DNA of 45,037 nucleotides. Origin: Deltaproteobacteria bacterium. GTDB taxonomy: Bacteria; Desulfobacterota; Syntrophia; Syntrophales; UBA5619. Under the pieces are notes generated by a model. That model worked only from the letters and a program-made list of their open reading frames with translations, was not told the DNA's origin and made no database searches. Of this stretch, positions 29,482-38,951 are shown in pieces (position 1 is the first letter of the stretch; every line of letters starts with the position of its first letter). The stretch spans positions 1-45,037 of the forward strand of contig JAMDBG010000003.1 in NCBI GenBank assembly GCA_023487865.1, in the 5' to 3' direction. A program made the translations under genes and the position numbers.

Positions 29482-30402
29482 ATGATGGATATTACGTTCT
29501 GGGGTGTGAGAGGGGGCATCCCCTCTCCGGGAGCGCACACGGTCAAATACGGAGGGAACACCTCCTGTGTGGAACTGTACTTCCCTGATTCTCACCGGCT
29601 CATCATCATCGATGCCGGTTCAGGCATCCGTAACCTCGGCAGCCGCATGGTGTCTCCGGATTACCGACAGACACCTATAGACGCGGATCTGTTTTTCACC
29701 CATACCCACAGCGATCACATTATCGGATTTCCTTTTTTTGCCCCCCTTTATATCCCAGGGACGAAACTCCGGATATACGGACCTGTGACCTATGACGAAG
29801 ACTCACTGGAAAAGATCATCAGCTCTCATATGTCCTATCATTTTTTCCCCGTCCGCCTGGCAGAACTCGCAGCTGAAATGGTCTATAACGAATTAAAAGA
29901 GGGATCCTATGAACTCGGCGACGGAATAACGGTGACCACCCGGTACCTGAACCATCCCCTGTTGTGTTTCGGTTACCGATTTGAGCATCAGGGGCGGGTC
30001 ATCTGTACGGCTTTTGATAACGAACCGTTTCGCAATCTATTCGCCCGGCATCCCGGTAAGCCTGACGACGATGACTCTATAGCTCTGGAGGGCGAGAATG
30101 TGGCTGCCCAGGAAAACACCCGTCTGGAAAACTTTTTCGCAGGGGCCGATCTCCTGATCTCTGACGCCCAGTACCTTCAGCAGGAATATGAATCTTCCCG
30201 ATTGGGCTGGGGTCATTCTCCCGTCGAACATGCCATAGACGCCGCTCGGCGGGCTCAAGTAAAACGGTTGGCTCTCTTCCACCACGATCCTGAACGCACC
30301 GACGCGCAGCTTGATACGCTGGAATCGTTTCACTGCAAACCCGATCCGAAGAAGGGGATGGAAATCTTTTTCGCCCGAGAGGGGATGCGGATCGAGATAT
30401 AA
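29482..30402 (+). CDS. Metallo-beta-lactamase-fold hydrolase
   Basis: 'MDITFWGVRGGIPSPGAHTVKYGGNTSCVEL', 'FFTHTHSDHIIGFPFF', 'SDAQYLQQEYESSRLGWGHSPVEHA', 'LFHHDPERTD'. Confidence 0.9.
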   Translation: MMDITFWGVRGGIPSPGAHTVKYGGNTSCVELYFPDSHRLIIIDAGSGIRNLGSRMVSPDYRQTPIDADLFFTHTHSDHIIGFPFFAPLYIPGTKLRIYGPVTYDEDSLEKIISSHMSYHFFPVRLAELAAEMVYNELKEGSYELGDGITVTTRYLNHPLLCFGYRFEHQGRVICTAFDNEPFRNLFARHPGKPDDDDSIALEGENVAAQENTRLENFFAGADLLISDAQYLQQEYESSRLGWGHSPVEHAIDAARRAQVKRLALFHHDPERTDAQLDTLESFHCKPDPKKGMEIFFAREGMRIEI

Positions 30403-30492
30403 ACCATTTACTTCCTTTTGCCCGCCGATACCGATCAAGCAAAGAATTTCATCACAACCAGCCGCGCGACATTGTTCCGGGAATGATGAGGA

Positions 30493-31554
30493 TCATGGAG
30501 TGCCCTGAAAAGCACACCTGGCCTCATGATGAAGGAGATCACCCATTTTCTTGTATTTTGGAGAAAAATGGAACAGCACCATGCGCTTTGCCCCCGCCTG
30601 TCTTGCCAGCATCCCGGCCTGCCTCGCCGTAAGATGGCACTTCTGTGCAGCGTTATCGGCATCTTCATGAAGAAAAGGCGCTTCGATAAAGATCAGATCC
30701 GATCCGCCACTCAGCTCTACGATCCGGCGCGCATTTTCATCACTGTAAAGGGCATCGGTGACGTACGATATCTTCTGCCCCGGTGTGATCTTCACGGCCT
30801 TTTGTCTCAGAACACCAAGCGGCACGACTTTCCAAACCATCCGACCGTCGGCATCCCGCCACCATGCCCGTACAGGAAGGTCATCCGGTCCCCCCTTCAT
30901 GACATGCGCCTTAAGCTCCAGCAGCCAGGTCCCTGTAGAAAGCCCCATATCCCGAAGGACATTCTTCTTGATATTGATGCGTGTCTTTTCTTCAAAACAA
31001 AAAGCCAAACAGGGCGTCCCGTGATCGAGAAATAACGCTCTGACGGTAAAGAAATCCCCTTGAACAAGGGTTCCGTCATAATCAGCGTGTTCCTCACCCT
31101 CCGGTCTGAAGGCATTCCGGCAATGATATTGTCTGCTGATTTGGTATTGCGGATGTATCTCCGTCACGAGCAATGCAAAGTCATTGGTGTAATTGGCAAC
31201 CAGATTCCAGGTATAGGAACGGAGCTTGTCTTCGACATTCTGCAGAAAATTGGGCGGTCCGTAAAGATGAATGCGCCGGTCTCTCCCCAGAGAAATCCTC
31301 AGGAGATGATCAAAACCGATGAAATGGTCCATGTGGGTGTGGGAAACGAATATGTAGCCGATCTTTAAAAGTTTGCGGGGCGGCAGCGCATGGATATCGC
31401 CGAGGTCGAAAAGAAAGGCTTCCTTTCGATACTTGAAATCCACATACACGCCTGGATCACCGAAGGGATCATTGATCAGAGAAGCGCTGTGAATCACTTT
31501 TCCCCATCCACTTATGCTAAGGCCGCAAAATAAAGTGAGGAAAGATAACTTCAT
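30493..31554 (-). CDS. RNase Z-like metallo-beta-lactamase-fold hydrolase
   Basis: 'FLFDLGDIHALPPRKLLKIGYIFVSHTHMDHFIGFDHLLRISLGRDRRIHLYGPPNF', 'YVTDALYSDENARRIVEL', 'LFHFSPKYKK'; the true start may lie downstream of the annotated one. Confidence 0.82.
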   Translation of the reverse strand: MKLSFLTLFCGLSISGWGKVIHSASLINDPFGDPGVYVDFKYRKEAFLFDLGDIHALPPRKLLKIGYIFVSHTHMDHFIGFDHLLRISLGRDRRIHLYGPPNFLQNVEDKLRSYTWNLVANYTNDFALLVTEIHPQYQISRQYHCRNAFRPEGEEHADYDGTLVQGDFFTVRALFLDHGTPCLAFCFEEKTRINIKKNVLRDMGLSTGTWLLELKAHVMKGGPDDLPVRAWWRDADGRMVWKVVPLGVLRQKAVKITPGQKISYVTDALYSDENARRIVELSGGSDLIFIEAPFLHEDADNAAQKCHLTARQAGMLARQAGAKRMVLFHFSPKYKKMGDLLHHEARCAFQGTP

Positions 31555-31599
31555 TAACCCTGTTTACATGGTTCTTATAGCATGAAGTGTGATTTTTTC

Positions 31600-32322
31600 C
31601 TAAAAAGGAGGAACAATATTGTTGGATTCGAATTTGCTGTCCGCAATATCCGCTGTCCCACCGTTGAAGATGCCGCTGCCGACGCGCGCCTCGTTTCCCT
31701 GAAATGTGCAATTTTTGACAATCAAAGTGCCATCGCTGTCTATGGCGCCGCCTATGTCCGCCCAGTTATTTAAAAACTCGCTGTCCGTGATGTTCACGGT
31801 TCCCTTATAGTTGAGGACAGCCCCTCCATAGGTGGCAAGGCGCGCAAAATTTTCCGTGAAACGACAGCGGTCGATGTTCAAAACAACCCCGCTATTGGCT
31901 CGGACACCGCCTCCATGGGGTGTACTGCCCTTTGCAATGACCAGATACTGGAGATTGACGGTCGGACCCCCTTGACTGATTTCAAATATCCCCACCAGGT
32001 AGTTTCCACTGATCTCGATCGACCAGTCCGTCCGGCCTTTGATCGTCAGGTTCTGGTCGATGTCAGGCAGGGGACTGCCCAATGTGAGGGTGCCGGTCAG
32101 ATCGTCACTGAAAACGATGATGTCCGCCCCGCTTCCCGCCTGGCAGTCTGGGGAGCCCGACTGGGTGTCGAGATTCGCGTTGATTATGGCCTCCCGCAGG
32201 GAACACCGGCTGTTTAGATTCTGCTCGTCGGCCAGCGTCGTGACGACTATTGTGGCGGCAACTGCCGGAGCGCACCAAAGGACCATGAATGCCGAAAATA
32301 GAATCCACCATCTCTTGGCCAT
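31600..32322 (-). CDS. CSLREA-domain, right-handed beta-helix (Pmp-like repeat) exported protein, possibly truncated at the C-terminus
   Basis: Signal peptide; 'IVVTTLADEQNLNSRCSLREAIINANLDTQSG'; beta-helix-like repeats 'NIDRCRFTENFARLATYGGAVLNYKGTVNITDSEFLNNWADIGGAI'; RBS AAGGAGG. Confidence 0.8.
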   Translation of the reverse strand: MAKRWWILFSAFMVLWCAPAVAATIVVTTLADEQNLNSRCSLREAIINANLDTQSGSPDCQAGSGADIIVFSDDLTGTLTLGSPLPDIDQNLTIKGRTDWSIEISGNYLVGIFEISQGGPTVNLQYLVIAKGSTPHGGGVRANSGVVLNIDRCRFTENFARLATYGGAVLNYKGTVNITDSEFLNNWADIGGAIDSDGTLIVKNCTFQGNEARVGSGIFNGGTADIADSKFESNNIVPPF

Positions 32323-32722
32323 GAAACAACCTCCTTTTTGAGGATACCCTTATTAAATGCCAGAAATGCCGGGAAGAAGTCTATCACCGCCCTTCTCCCC
32401 GCCCTGCACATCCGAAAAAGAGCCTTCTCTCACTTCACAACCGTCTCCAATGCCAGTTCCAGGGCGCCGCAACCCCGTGGGTGCTCACTGCCAAGAAAAA
32501 AACCAGGTAAAACATATGCCGCTATCGCTTCAACCATTCATCACCTCCTTATTCGGTAGATATGGGTTCAAAATGCTTAAAAGAGATCGAGATTTTTATA
32601 ACCGGCAAAAAAGGCCCGACTCGGTTTTCTGCCTCGTGCCGCCTACGAACGACGCTTCTATGAAAAACGACCGGCAGTATGAGATATCTGGTGGCTCTAT
32701 TGACCGCCGAACTCATTAATGG

Positions 32723-33301
32723 CTAGAACGCAAACCTGAGCCCGATGAGCCACGTGATAAAGAAGTTTTCATCCCGTACGTCAAGATTGGTAATATTAAA
32801 GAGGACGGATGCATCCAGCGATACCGCGTCTGTCAATTGATACTCGGCTCCTGCACCAAACGGCATCAGAAAGCTGGTATCGTCCTCTCGCTTCGATCCC
32901 TTCCGGTCTAAATCCGCATAGATAAATCCGATACCGGCCTGGACATGCGGTTTGAGCTCTGGAAAGCCAGCGATGCCGAAGGTATATTTTGCCTGTCCGG
33001 TAAGACCGACTTGGAAGAGATCACCCGTTAATCCCATCTGGAGAAGCGGTCCGATTGAGAATCGACGGGTAAGGTAGTAATCGCCATAGAGGCCAAGAGC
33101 ATAGGCCGTACCATCCGGGGTGTCGGTTTGCAGACCAAGGGCGGCGCCAGCAAAAAATCTCCCCGTGCTTTCATCTGCGGTGTTCTGTTGGGCCTCGGCG
33201 GTTGACCAGAGTGTAAACGAGAGTGCAATACTCACCATGATGGCAATGGCGACCGCAAGAAGAAAACGGATAACGTCTGCTTTTACGAGATTTGGTTGCA
33301 T
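32723..33301 (-). CDS. Outer membrane beta-barrel protein
   Basis: N-terminal hydrophobic signal, alternating beta-barrel pattern, terminal aromatic 'LIGLRFAF'; GGAGG before the ATG at 33301. Confidence 0.75.
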   Translation of the reverse strand: MQPNLVKADVIRFLLAVAIAIMVSIALSFTLWSTAEAQQNTADESTGRFFAGAALGLQTDTPDGTAYALGLYGDYYLTRRFSIGPLLQMGLTGDLFQVGLTGQAKYTFGIAGFPELKPHVQAGIGFIYADLDRKGSKREDDTSFLMPFGAGAEYQLTDAVSLDASVLFNITNLDVRDENFFITWLIGLRFAF

Positions 33302-33367
33302 TTTCAATCCTCCTTTCCCCCTCACTCAAGGTAGAGTCAGACACATGGTCTGTTGTTAACAATGGAT

Positions 33368-34363
33368 TCAGCCGCCGTGAGCCGGCCGACGACTCGCTTC
33401 AGAACCCTCAACGTTTCCTTTGAGGCGGACCGCTCGGACAAAATGCTTATTGAAGTACGGTATGTTTAGATTGTCAACGCGAACTCTCCGTTTATAGGAC
33501 GACGCGTGAACAAATTGATTATTGCCGATATAGATCCCCACGTGGCCCAGCCTCCGTCTCGTATTGAAGAAGAGAAGATCTCCGGCGACCAGTTCGCTCC
33601 TTTTCACGCGCAGTCCCACCAGGGATTGCTGAAAGGCCGTCCGCGGAAGGTCGATGTTGAAGAACTGATAGGTCTTCTTCACGAATGCCGAACAGTCGAG
33701 TCCCTTCACCGAAGTACCCCCAAAACGGTAGGGCGCACCGAGGAAACCCATCGCCACCTTGACGAGCATCCTCTGCTCTTCCGGATTTTTCCATTGACCG
33801 AACGGTGCGGCGTTCTCCTGCTCGTGCCGCTCGACGACAGGCCAGGCCCCGTCGCCGGCGCCCCCGCGATCCGCATCTTCCCCTTCCGGCTCCTGTTCCG
33901 ATTTTGCCTGATTCTTCACCGATTCGGCCCTTTCCTCCCCTTCACCCTCCTGACTCCGGTATCGCTCGATTTTCTGACCGACCTGCAAGACACTTCCCTT
34001 AAGCCGGTTAACCTCGCGAAGGTCAGCTATGGATATCCCTGTTTTATCGGCGATCTTCGCCAGAGTGTCTCCTTTTTTGACCTGATAGATTCTTTCATGG
34101 AGAGATGCGGAGCGCTGGGATTTTGTCTGAGAGACTTCAGAGACGGGAATGGTCAGGATCTGCCGGGGCTTAGGGTCGTCTTTGGTAAGGTGATTGGCTG
34201 CTCTCAGGGCGTCGGGGGTGACTCCGAGCCGCTCGGCGATACCGGAAATCGTATCGCCCTGCCGGACCTGGTAGGTCGAACTGGCCTGACCGTCCCGGCA
34301 AAGACTCCACGACACCAACAGGACACCGAGTCCTACCCAAAGGAAAATCCGCCGTCTCATCAT
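33368..34363 (-). CDS. Secreted peptidoglycan hydrolase: two LysM domains plus NlpC/P60
   Basis: 'YQVRQGDTISGIAERLGVTPDALRAAN' and 'YQVKKGDTLAKIADKTGISIADLREVN' LysM; 'GAPYRFGGTSVKGLDCSAFVKKTYQ...GDLLFFNTRRRLGHVGIYIGNNQFVHAS' NlpC/P60. Confidence 0.93.
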   Translation of the reverse strand: MMRRRIFLWVGLGVLLVSWSLCRDGQASSTYQVRQGDTISGIAERLGVTPDALRAANHLTKDDPKPRQILTIPVSEVSQTKSQRSASLHERIYQVKKGDTLAKIADKTGISIADLREVNRLKGSVLQVGQKIERYRSQEGEGEERAESVKNQAKSEQEPEGEDADRGGAGDGAWPVVERHEQENAAPFGQWKNPEEQRMLVKVAMGFLGAPYRFGGTSVKGLDCSAFVKKTYQFFNIDLPRTAFQQSLVGLRVKRSELVAGDLLFFNTRRRLGHVGIYIGNNQFVHASSYKRRVRVDNLNIPYFNKHFVRAVRLKGNVEGSEASRRPAHGG

Positions 34364-34777
34364 GAAGAACCTCCTATTGCTTCATCGGGGGCTATCCACT
34401 CCTGTTGCGGCACACAAATGTTGCTGATGTTTTGCTAATGGATGACAAACTGCACACGTTCTTTTGTCAGGAGTGGAAAGCTACCGCCCTGCATCGCCTG
34501 CCCCAGGAGGGGTGTTCCTCAGTTCTTGGTCACGATGTCAGCACTGTATCTCGGGTAACAAACGAGCACAGAATATGCCAACAGATGCCTAAGAAACCAA
34601 CCTACTGAATTCAGACAGTTTATGATGAAAATTACCTACAGCGTAGGGACGATTGTGCATGATATTCCAAACAGAAAGCGCAGGGGAGTGCAGGATTTTG
34701 CCTCCACCTAACCGATAAGAGACCTCCGGAGGCAAAACGGTGGGCGGGTAAATGCCTTGCGACCATATCACAACAAA

Positions 34778-34808
34778 GAAAAAGGGGCCGGTAACCTTAC
34801 CGAACCCC
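34778..34808 (-). terminator. Rho-independent terminator downstream of tRNA-Glu
   Basis: Minus strand: GGGG-tt-CGGTAA-gg-TTACCG-g-CCCC followed by TTTTTC. Confidence 0.8.
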
Positions 34809-34820
34809 ATGTATTTCTTA

Positions 34821-34895
34821 TGGTAGTCCCACGGGGAGTTGAACCCCGGCTTCCGGCGTGAGAGGCCAGCGTCCTAACCACTAGACGATGGGACC
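34821..34895 (-). tRNA. tRNA-Glu (anticodon CTC), CCA encoded
   Basis: Minus strand: GGTCCCA...CTGGC-CTCTCAC-GCCGG...CGGGG-TTCAACT-CCCCG-TGGGACT-ACCA. Confidence 0.95.
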
Positions 34896-34947
34896 GTGAC
34901 GGAGCATTGTTGTTTAATGAATGCCCGCTAAAAAGTCAAGGCCAAAA

Positions 34948-36363
34948 TCAACTGGCGGCCCCGATCCAGGCGACAGCCTTTTGAATTCTGCCGATCACCC
35001 TCTCCTTTCCAAGGGTGACCATTACCTCATCGATACCGGGACTTACAGTCTTTCCCGTAAGGGCGACGCGGAGCGTCTGAGCGATCCATTTAAGCTTTGT
35101 CCCGCGCTCCTCGGCAAGCGCACGCAGAAAGGACTCCAAACCATCCTTCGTATACTCCGCAAGACCGGGGATCCCCTCCGCCACTGCCACTAGATGGCCG
35201 GCGTATTCGGGCGTCAAGAATTTCGCCGCCGCCTCGGGATCGTAAGCCACCTCCTCCTGGAAATAAAAAACTCCTCCTTCAGCCATCTCCACCAGGGTTT
35301 TCGACCGTGTCCGGAGATCCGCTATCGCTTTTGCAACAAAGGGACGATCGGAGACATCGAATCCCCGCTTCTCCCAGAAGGGAAGAACCGACTCTACCAG
35401 ACGCTCTGCGGGATAAGCCATGATGTAATGCTGGTTCAGCCAGAGGAGCTTTTCCGGATTGAAGACCGCCGCCGATTTGCCGACCGCCTCCAGGGAGAAC
35501 TCCCGGACGAGTTCCTCCATCGTGAATATCTCCTGGTCCCCGTGGGACCAGCCGAGACGGACCAGGTAATTGACCAGGGCCTCGGGCAGATATCCCATCT
35601 CCTGGTAGGCCATCACCGACGTCGCGCCGTGACGCTTGCTCAGCCTGGCCCTGTCTGATCCGAGGATCATCGGCACATGGCCGAACAGGGGAACTTCGTA
35701 ACCCAGCGCCTCGTAAATCTGGATCTGCTTGGGCGTGTTATTGACATGGTCATCCCCCCGGATGACGTGGGTGATCCCCATCTGGGCATCGTCCACGACC
35801 ACCGCGAAATTGTAAGTCGGATAGCCGTCGGCGCGTTCGATGATCAGATCGTCCAGCTCCTCGTTGTTGAAGGAGATGTTCCCCTTGATCAGGTCGTGTA
35901 CGACGGTGACACCCACCTCGGGACCGCGGAAACGGACCACGGAGCCGGAAGATCTGGGCAATCCACGGTCGCGGCAGGTCCCGTCATATTTCGGCTTCCG
36001 CCCTTCGGCGAGGGCCTTCTTTCGCTTCGCCTCCAGCTCCTCCGGGGCACAGGTGCAGTAATACGCGTTCCCCGTATCGATCAGCTTCTGGACCATCTCC
36101 CTGTGGATATTCACCCGCTCCGCCTGGAAATAGGGGCCTTCGTCCCAGTTTAGGCCGAGCCACGCCATCGCATCCAGGATCGCCCGAGTCGATTCCTCCG
36201 TAGAGCGAACCTGATCCGTATCCTCAATCCGCAGGATGAATGTCCCAGCGTATCTGCGTGTATAGAGCCAGTTGAACAAAGCCGTACGAGCGCCGCCGAT
36301 ATGGAGAAATCCCGTCGGCGACGGGGCAAAACGCGTTCTCATTTTTCCCTTTGTCATTGTCAT
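34948..36363 (-). CDS. gltX: Glutamyl-tRNA synthetase
   Basis: '[26 protein letters not shown]', 'FILRIEDTD', '[27 protein letters not shown]' (KRHG variant of the KMSKS loop). Confidence 0.97.
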   Translation of the reverse strand: MTMTKGKMRTRFAPSPTGFLHIGGARTALFNWLYTRRYAGTFILRIEDTDQVRSTEESTRAILDAMAWLGLNWDEGPYFQAERVNIHREMVQKLIDTGNAYYCTCAPEELEAKRKKALAEGRKPKYDGTCRDRGLPRSSGSVVRFRGPEVGVTVVHDLIKGNISFNNEELDDLIIERADGYPTYNFAVVVDDAQMGITHVIRGDDHVNNTPKQIQIYEALGYEVPLFGHVPMILGSDRARLSKRHGATSVMAYQEMGYLPEALVNYLVRLGWSHGDQEIFTMEELVREFSLEAVGKSAAVFNPEKLLWLNQHYIMAYPAERLVESVLPFWEKRGFDVSDRPFVAKAIADLRTRSKTLVEMAEGGVFYFQEEVAYDPEAAAKFLTPEYAGHLVAVAEGIPGLAEYTKDGLESFLRALAEERGTKLKWIAQTLRVALTGKTVSPGIDEVMVTLGKERVIGRIQKAVAWIGAAS

Positions 36364-36845
36364 CCGCCTGATCGTGTTTTCCGGACCCGCTTCTGGTGTG
36401 CTATCGAAAAGTACCCCTCTTTTGCCTCTGCGGGTGAAGCGATTCCATCTTGATTGATGTAGTCTATAGGACCTCGCCTATCCTATTGTCAAGAAAGAAA
36501 AGGCGATGCCGGTCGAAGCGACACAGCGGATCGGGTCTCTTTGTCGGTAGCCACGGGCAAATGCATTATGCTGAAAAGAATCTGAGACCTGCTAATTTCA
36601 TTTGAATTTACATCCCATTCAGTTTATAAGTCCTCCCATAGCGTTCCAGGAAGGGGAAACGGGATGCACCGTCGCTTGGCCGCCGCTGCCTCAAGAACCA
36701 TCGAAAATCAGGCAAAGCATGAAAAACAGGACAGGTGATAAATTATCCTTGACAATCCAGCCGGTTTATAATTTACTTTAACCCTTTACACGGCGACTTC
36801 CGGTAACGGGAAATTGTCGTTTTCGCTGTCGGGAAAGGGCAATTT

Positions 36846-37385
36846 TTGAAGATCAGCGTAAACAAGATCCCCGAAGGGGGGATGAATCTCCGGTTTGAAA
36901 AGGATTGGGAATGGTTCCGGAATTTTCTTTCGGAAACGGAACCGTCCGATTTCGTCCTGGACCGGATCGCAGTTGCCTGCACCGTCAGGAGGATGAAGGA
37001 GACGGTCTTTATCGAAGGATCTGCAGCCACGACCGTGGAGGCACCCTGCAGCCGCTGTCTGACGACGGCCATCCTGCCGGTTAGATCCTCGTTCAAATAT
37101 ACCTTTTCTCCACCTCCCGACCGGCCGCAGGAGGAATGGGAGCTGAGCGCCGAGGATCTTGATTTTGCGTATTACGAGGAGGATACCATCGATCTGGACC
37201 CGCTGATCTTTGAACAGATCATTCTCCAGATCCCGATCAAGCCTCTGTGCACGGAAACCTGTAAGGGGCTGTGCCCCCATTGCGGTATCAATATGAATGT
37301 GGCCGGCTGTCGCTGTGAGACCAAATCCTTTGATGAACGCCTCGCCGCGTTGAAGCAGTTCAAGGTTCAATCCGAGAAACAATAG
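36846..37385 (+). CDS. DUF177 (YceD-like) protein
   Basis: 'CTVRRMKETVFIEGSAATTVEAPCSRCLTTAILPV', 'CTETCKGLCPHCGINMNVAGCRC', immediately upstream of rpmF. Confidence 0.9.
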   Translation: MKISVNKIPEGGMNLRFEKDWEWFRNFLSETEPSDFVLDRIAVACTVRRMKETVFIEGSAATTVEAPCSRCLTTAILPVRSSFKYTFSPPPDRPQEEWELSAEDLDFAYYEEDTIDLDPLIFEQIILQIPIKPLCTETCKGLCPHCGINMNVAGCRCETKSFDERLAALKQFKVQSEKQ

Positions 37386-37409
37386 AGAAGGAAAAAGGAG
37401 TAAGATATT

Positions 37410-37595
37410 ATGCCAAATCCAATAAAAAGACATTCCAAGTCCAGAAGAAACATGAGAAGGGCGCACGATTTTCTGAAGCCGGTTCTGGCATCCGCGTGTC
37501 CGCAATGCCATGCGCCCAAGCTTCCTCACCATGTCTGTCCCACCTGCGGGACATACAAGGGAAAGGAAGTCATCCCCATCGAAAAGGCATCCTGA
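37410..37595 (+). CDS. rpmF: 50S ribosomal protein L32
   Basis: '[23 protein letters not shown]...[26 protein letters not shown]'. Confidence 0.97.
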   Translation: MPNPIKRHSKSRRNMRRAHDFLKPVLASACPQCHAPKLPHHVCPTCGTYKGKEVIPIEKAS

Positions 37596-37617
37596 ACCGC
37601 CGGGCGAGGAAACACCC

Positions 37618-38559
37618 ATGGCTAAATACGGTGTCGTCTTTCCTGGACAGGGATCGCAATACCCCGGCATGGGTCAGGACCTTTACCGGGGAGATCAGCG
37701 TGTAAGGGACCTTTTTGCAGCAGCCGGGGATGTCTTCGGCCGGGACATGGTCTCTCTGTGCTTTAATGGACCACAGGAGGCCCTTGACCTGACGGTGAAC
37801 ACGCAGACTGCCGTTCTCACGGTGGATATCGCCGCCTGGCTGGCTTTTTCCGGACGGGTGGGCACAACACCGATCATCATGGCTGGCCACAGTCTCGGAG
37901 AATATGCCGCCCTTTATGCGGCCGGCGCCGTCGACCTGCGTGACGTCCTTGCCCTGGTTCACCTGAGGGCAAAATACCACCAGGAGGCCGTTCCCGTAGG
38001 TGAAGGGGCGATGGCGGCCATCCTCGGCCTTTCGAGAGACGTGGTGGAGGAGCTGTGCCGCCAGATTAACGGCGAAAATCATACCGTGGTTCTCTCGATC
38101 GAAAACGCCCCCGGACAGATCGTCGTCTCCGGACATACGACGGCCATAGAAAAAATCATCGCCGCCGCCGAGGCAAAAGAGGGCGGCCGGGCGGTGAAAC
38201 TTGCCATCAGCGTCCCTTGCCACTCTCCCCTCCTGCAGGGAGCGGCCGAGCGGTTCGCTGCGGAGCTGACCCAGGTCGATATCCGGGATTGCATAATCCC
38301 CGTGATTCCCAACCGCGACCCGGACATTCTCCATTCCCGGGAACGTACACGAGAGCTGCTGATAAGACAGATTACCTCTCCGGTCCGTTGGAAGGAGACA
38401 ATCGAAAGGATGGCCGCAATGGGCGTCGATACCATCGTGGAGCTCGGCCCGAAGAGGACCCTCTCCGGGCTGATCAGGCGGATTGACCGGCGATTGCGTC
38501 TCCTCAACGTCGAGGATGGTGAATCACTGAAGCAGACGGTGGCGGCATTGAACGACTGA
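37618..38559 (+). CDS. fabD: Malonyl-CoA:ACP transacylase
   Basis: 'VFPGQGSQYPGMGQDLY', 'MAGHSLGEYAALYAAGAV', 'VPCHSPLLQGAAERF'; ATG at 37618 is preferred to the 37510 start. Confidence 0.96.
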   Translation: MAKYGVVFPGQGSQYPGMGQDLYRGDQRVRDLFAAAGDVFGRDMVSLCFNGPQEALDLTVNTQTAVLTVDIAAWLAFSGRVGTTPIIMAGHSLGEYAALYAAGAVDLRDVLALVHLRAKYHQEAVPVGEGAMAAILGLSRDVVEELCRQINGENHTVVLSIENAPGQIVVSGHTTAIEKIIAAAEAKEGGRAVKLAISVPCHSPLLQGAAERFAAELTQVDIRDCIIPVIPNRDPDILHSRERTRELLIRQITSPVRWKETIERMAAMGVDTIVELGPKRTLSGLIRRIDRRLRLLNVEDGESLKQTVAALND

Positions 38560-38586
38560 GCGGGAACAAACCGCTGTTGCATTCCC

Positions 38587-38606
38587 ACCCCTGCCGTCGC
38601 AGGGGT
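38587..38606 (+). promoter_or_regulatory. Hairpin between fabD and acpP (possible attenuator, weak terminator or processing site)
   Basis: ACCCCTGC-CGTC-GCAGGGGT perfect 8-bp stem followed by CATTTTCATT; precedes the AGGAGG of acpP. Confidence 0.5.
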
Positions 38607-38630
38607 CATTTTCATTAGGAGGAAGTGTTC

Positions 38631-38876
38631 ATGACACTGGAAGAAAAGGTCATCAGTATTATAATGGAGCAACTGGATGTCACACGCGAGGAATGTGTTG
38701 CCGAGGCGTCATTCATCGACGATCTCGGGGCCGATTCTCTCGATCTCGTCGAATTGATCATGGAAATGGAAGAAACCTTCGACGTCCAGATCGCCGACAA
38801 TGAACTGGAAAAAATCCGTACCATCAAAGATGTGTTTGAGTTTCTCAAAAGCAGGGGCACCGTCTGGCAGGAATAG
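38631..38876 (+). CDS. acpP: Acyl carrier protein
   Basis: '[27 protein letters not shown]' phosphopantetheine site; AGGAGG upstream. Confidence 0.97.
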   Translation: MTLEEKVISIIMEQLDVTREECVAEASFIDDLGADSLDLVELIMEMEETFDVQIADNELEKIRTIKDVFEFLKSRGTVWQE

Positions 38877-38951
38877 AGGCCGGCGATCGATTGCGTTTGC
38901 CGTTTCAACCTTGTCGGCCGGCAGTCCGATTTGTCGCAGCAGGGGGAGCAG

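Noticed and set aside
36749-36772. TTGACA...TATAAT upstream of the yceD-rpmF-fab cluster as a promoter
   Set aside because: The two hexamers are only 12 nt apart, too short for a normal sigma70 promoter; a different -10 may be used but cannot be resolved.
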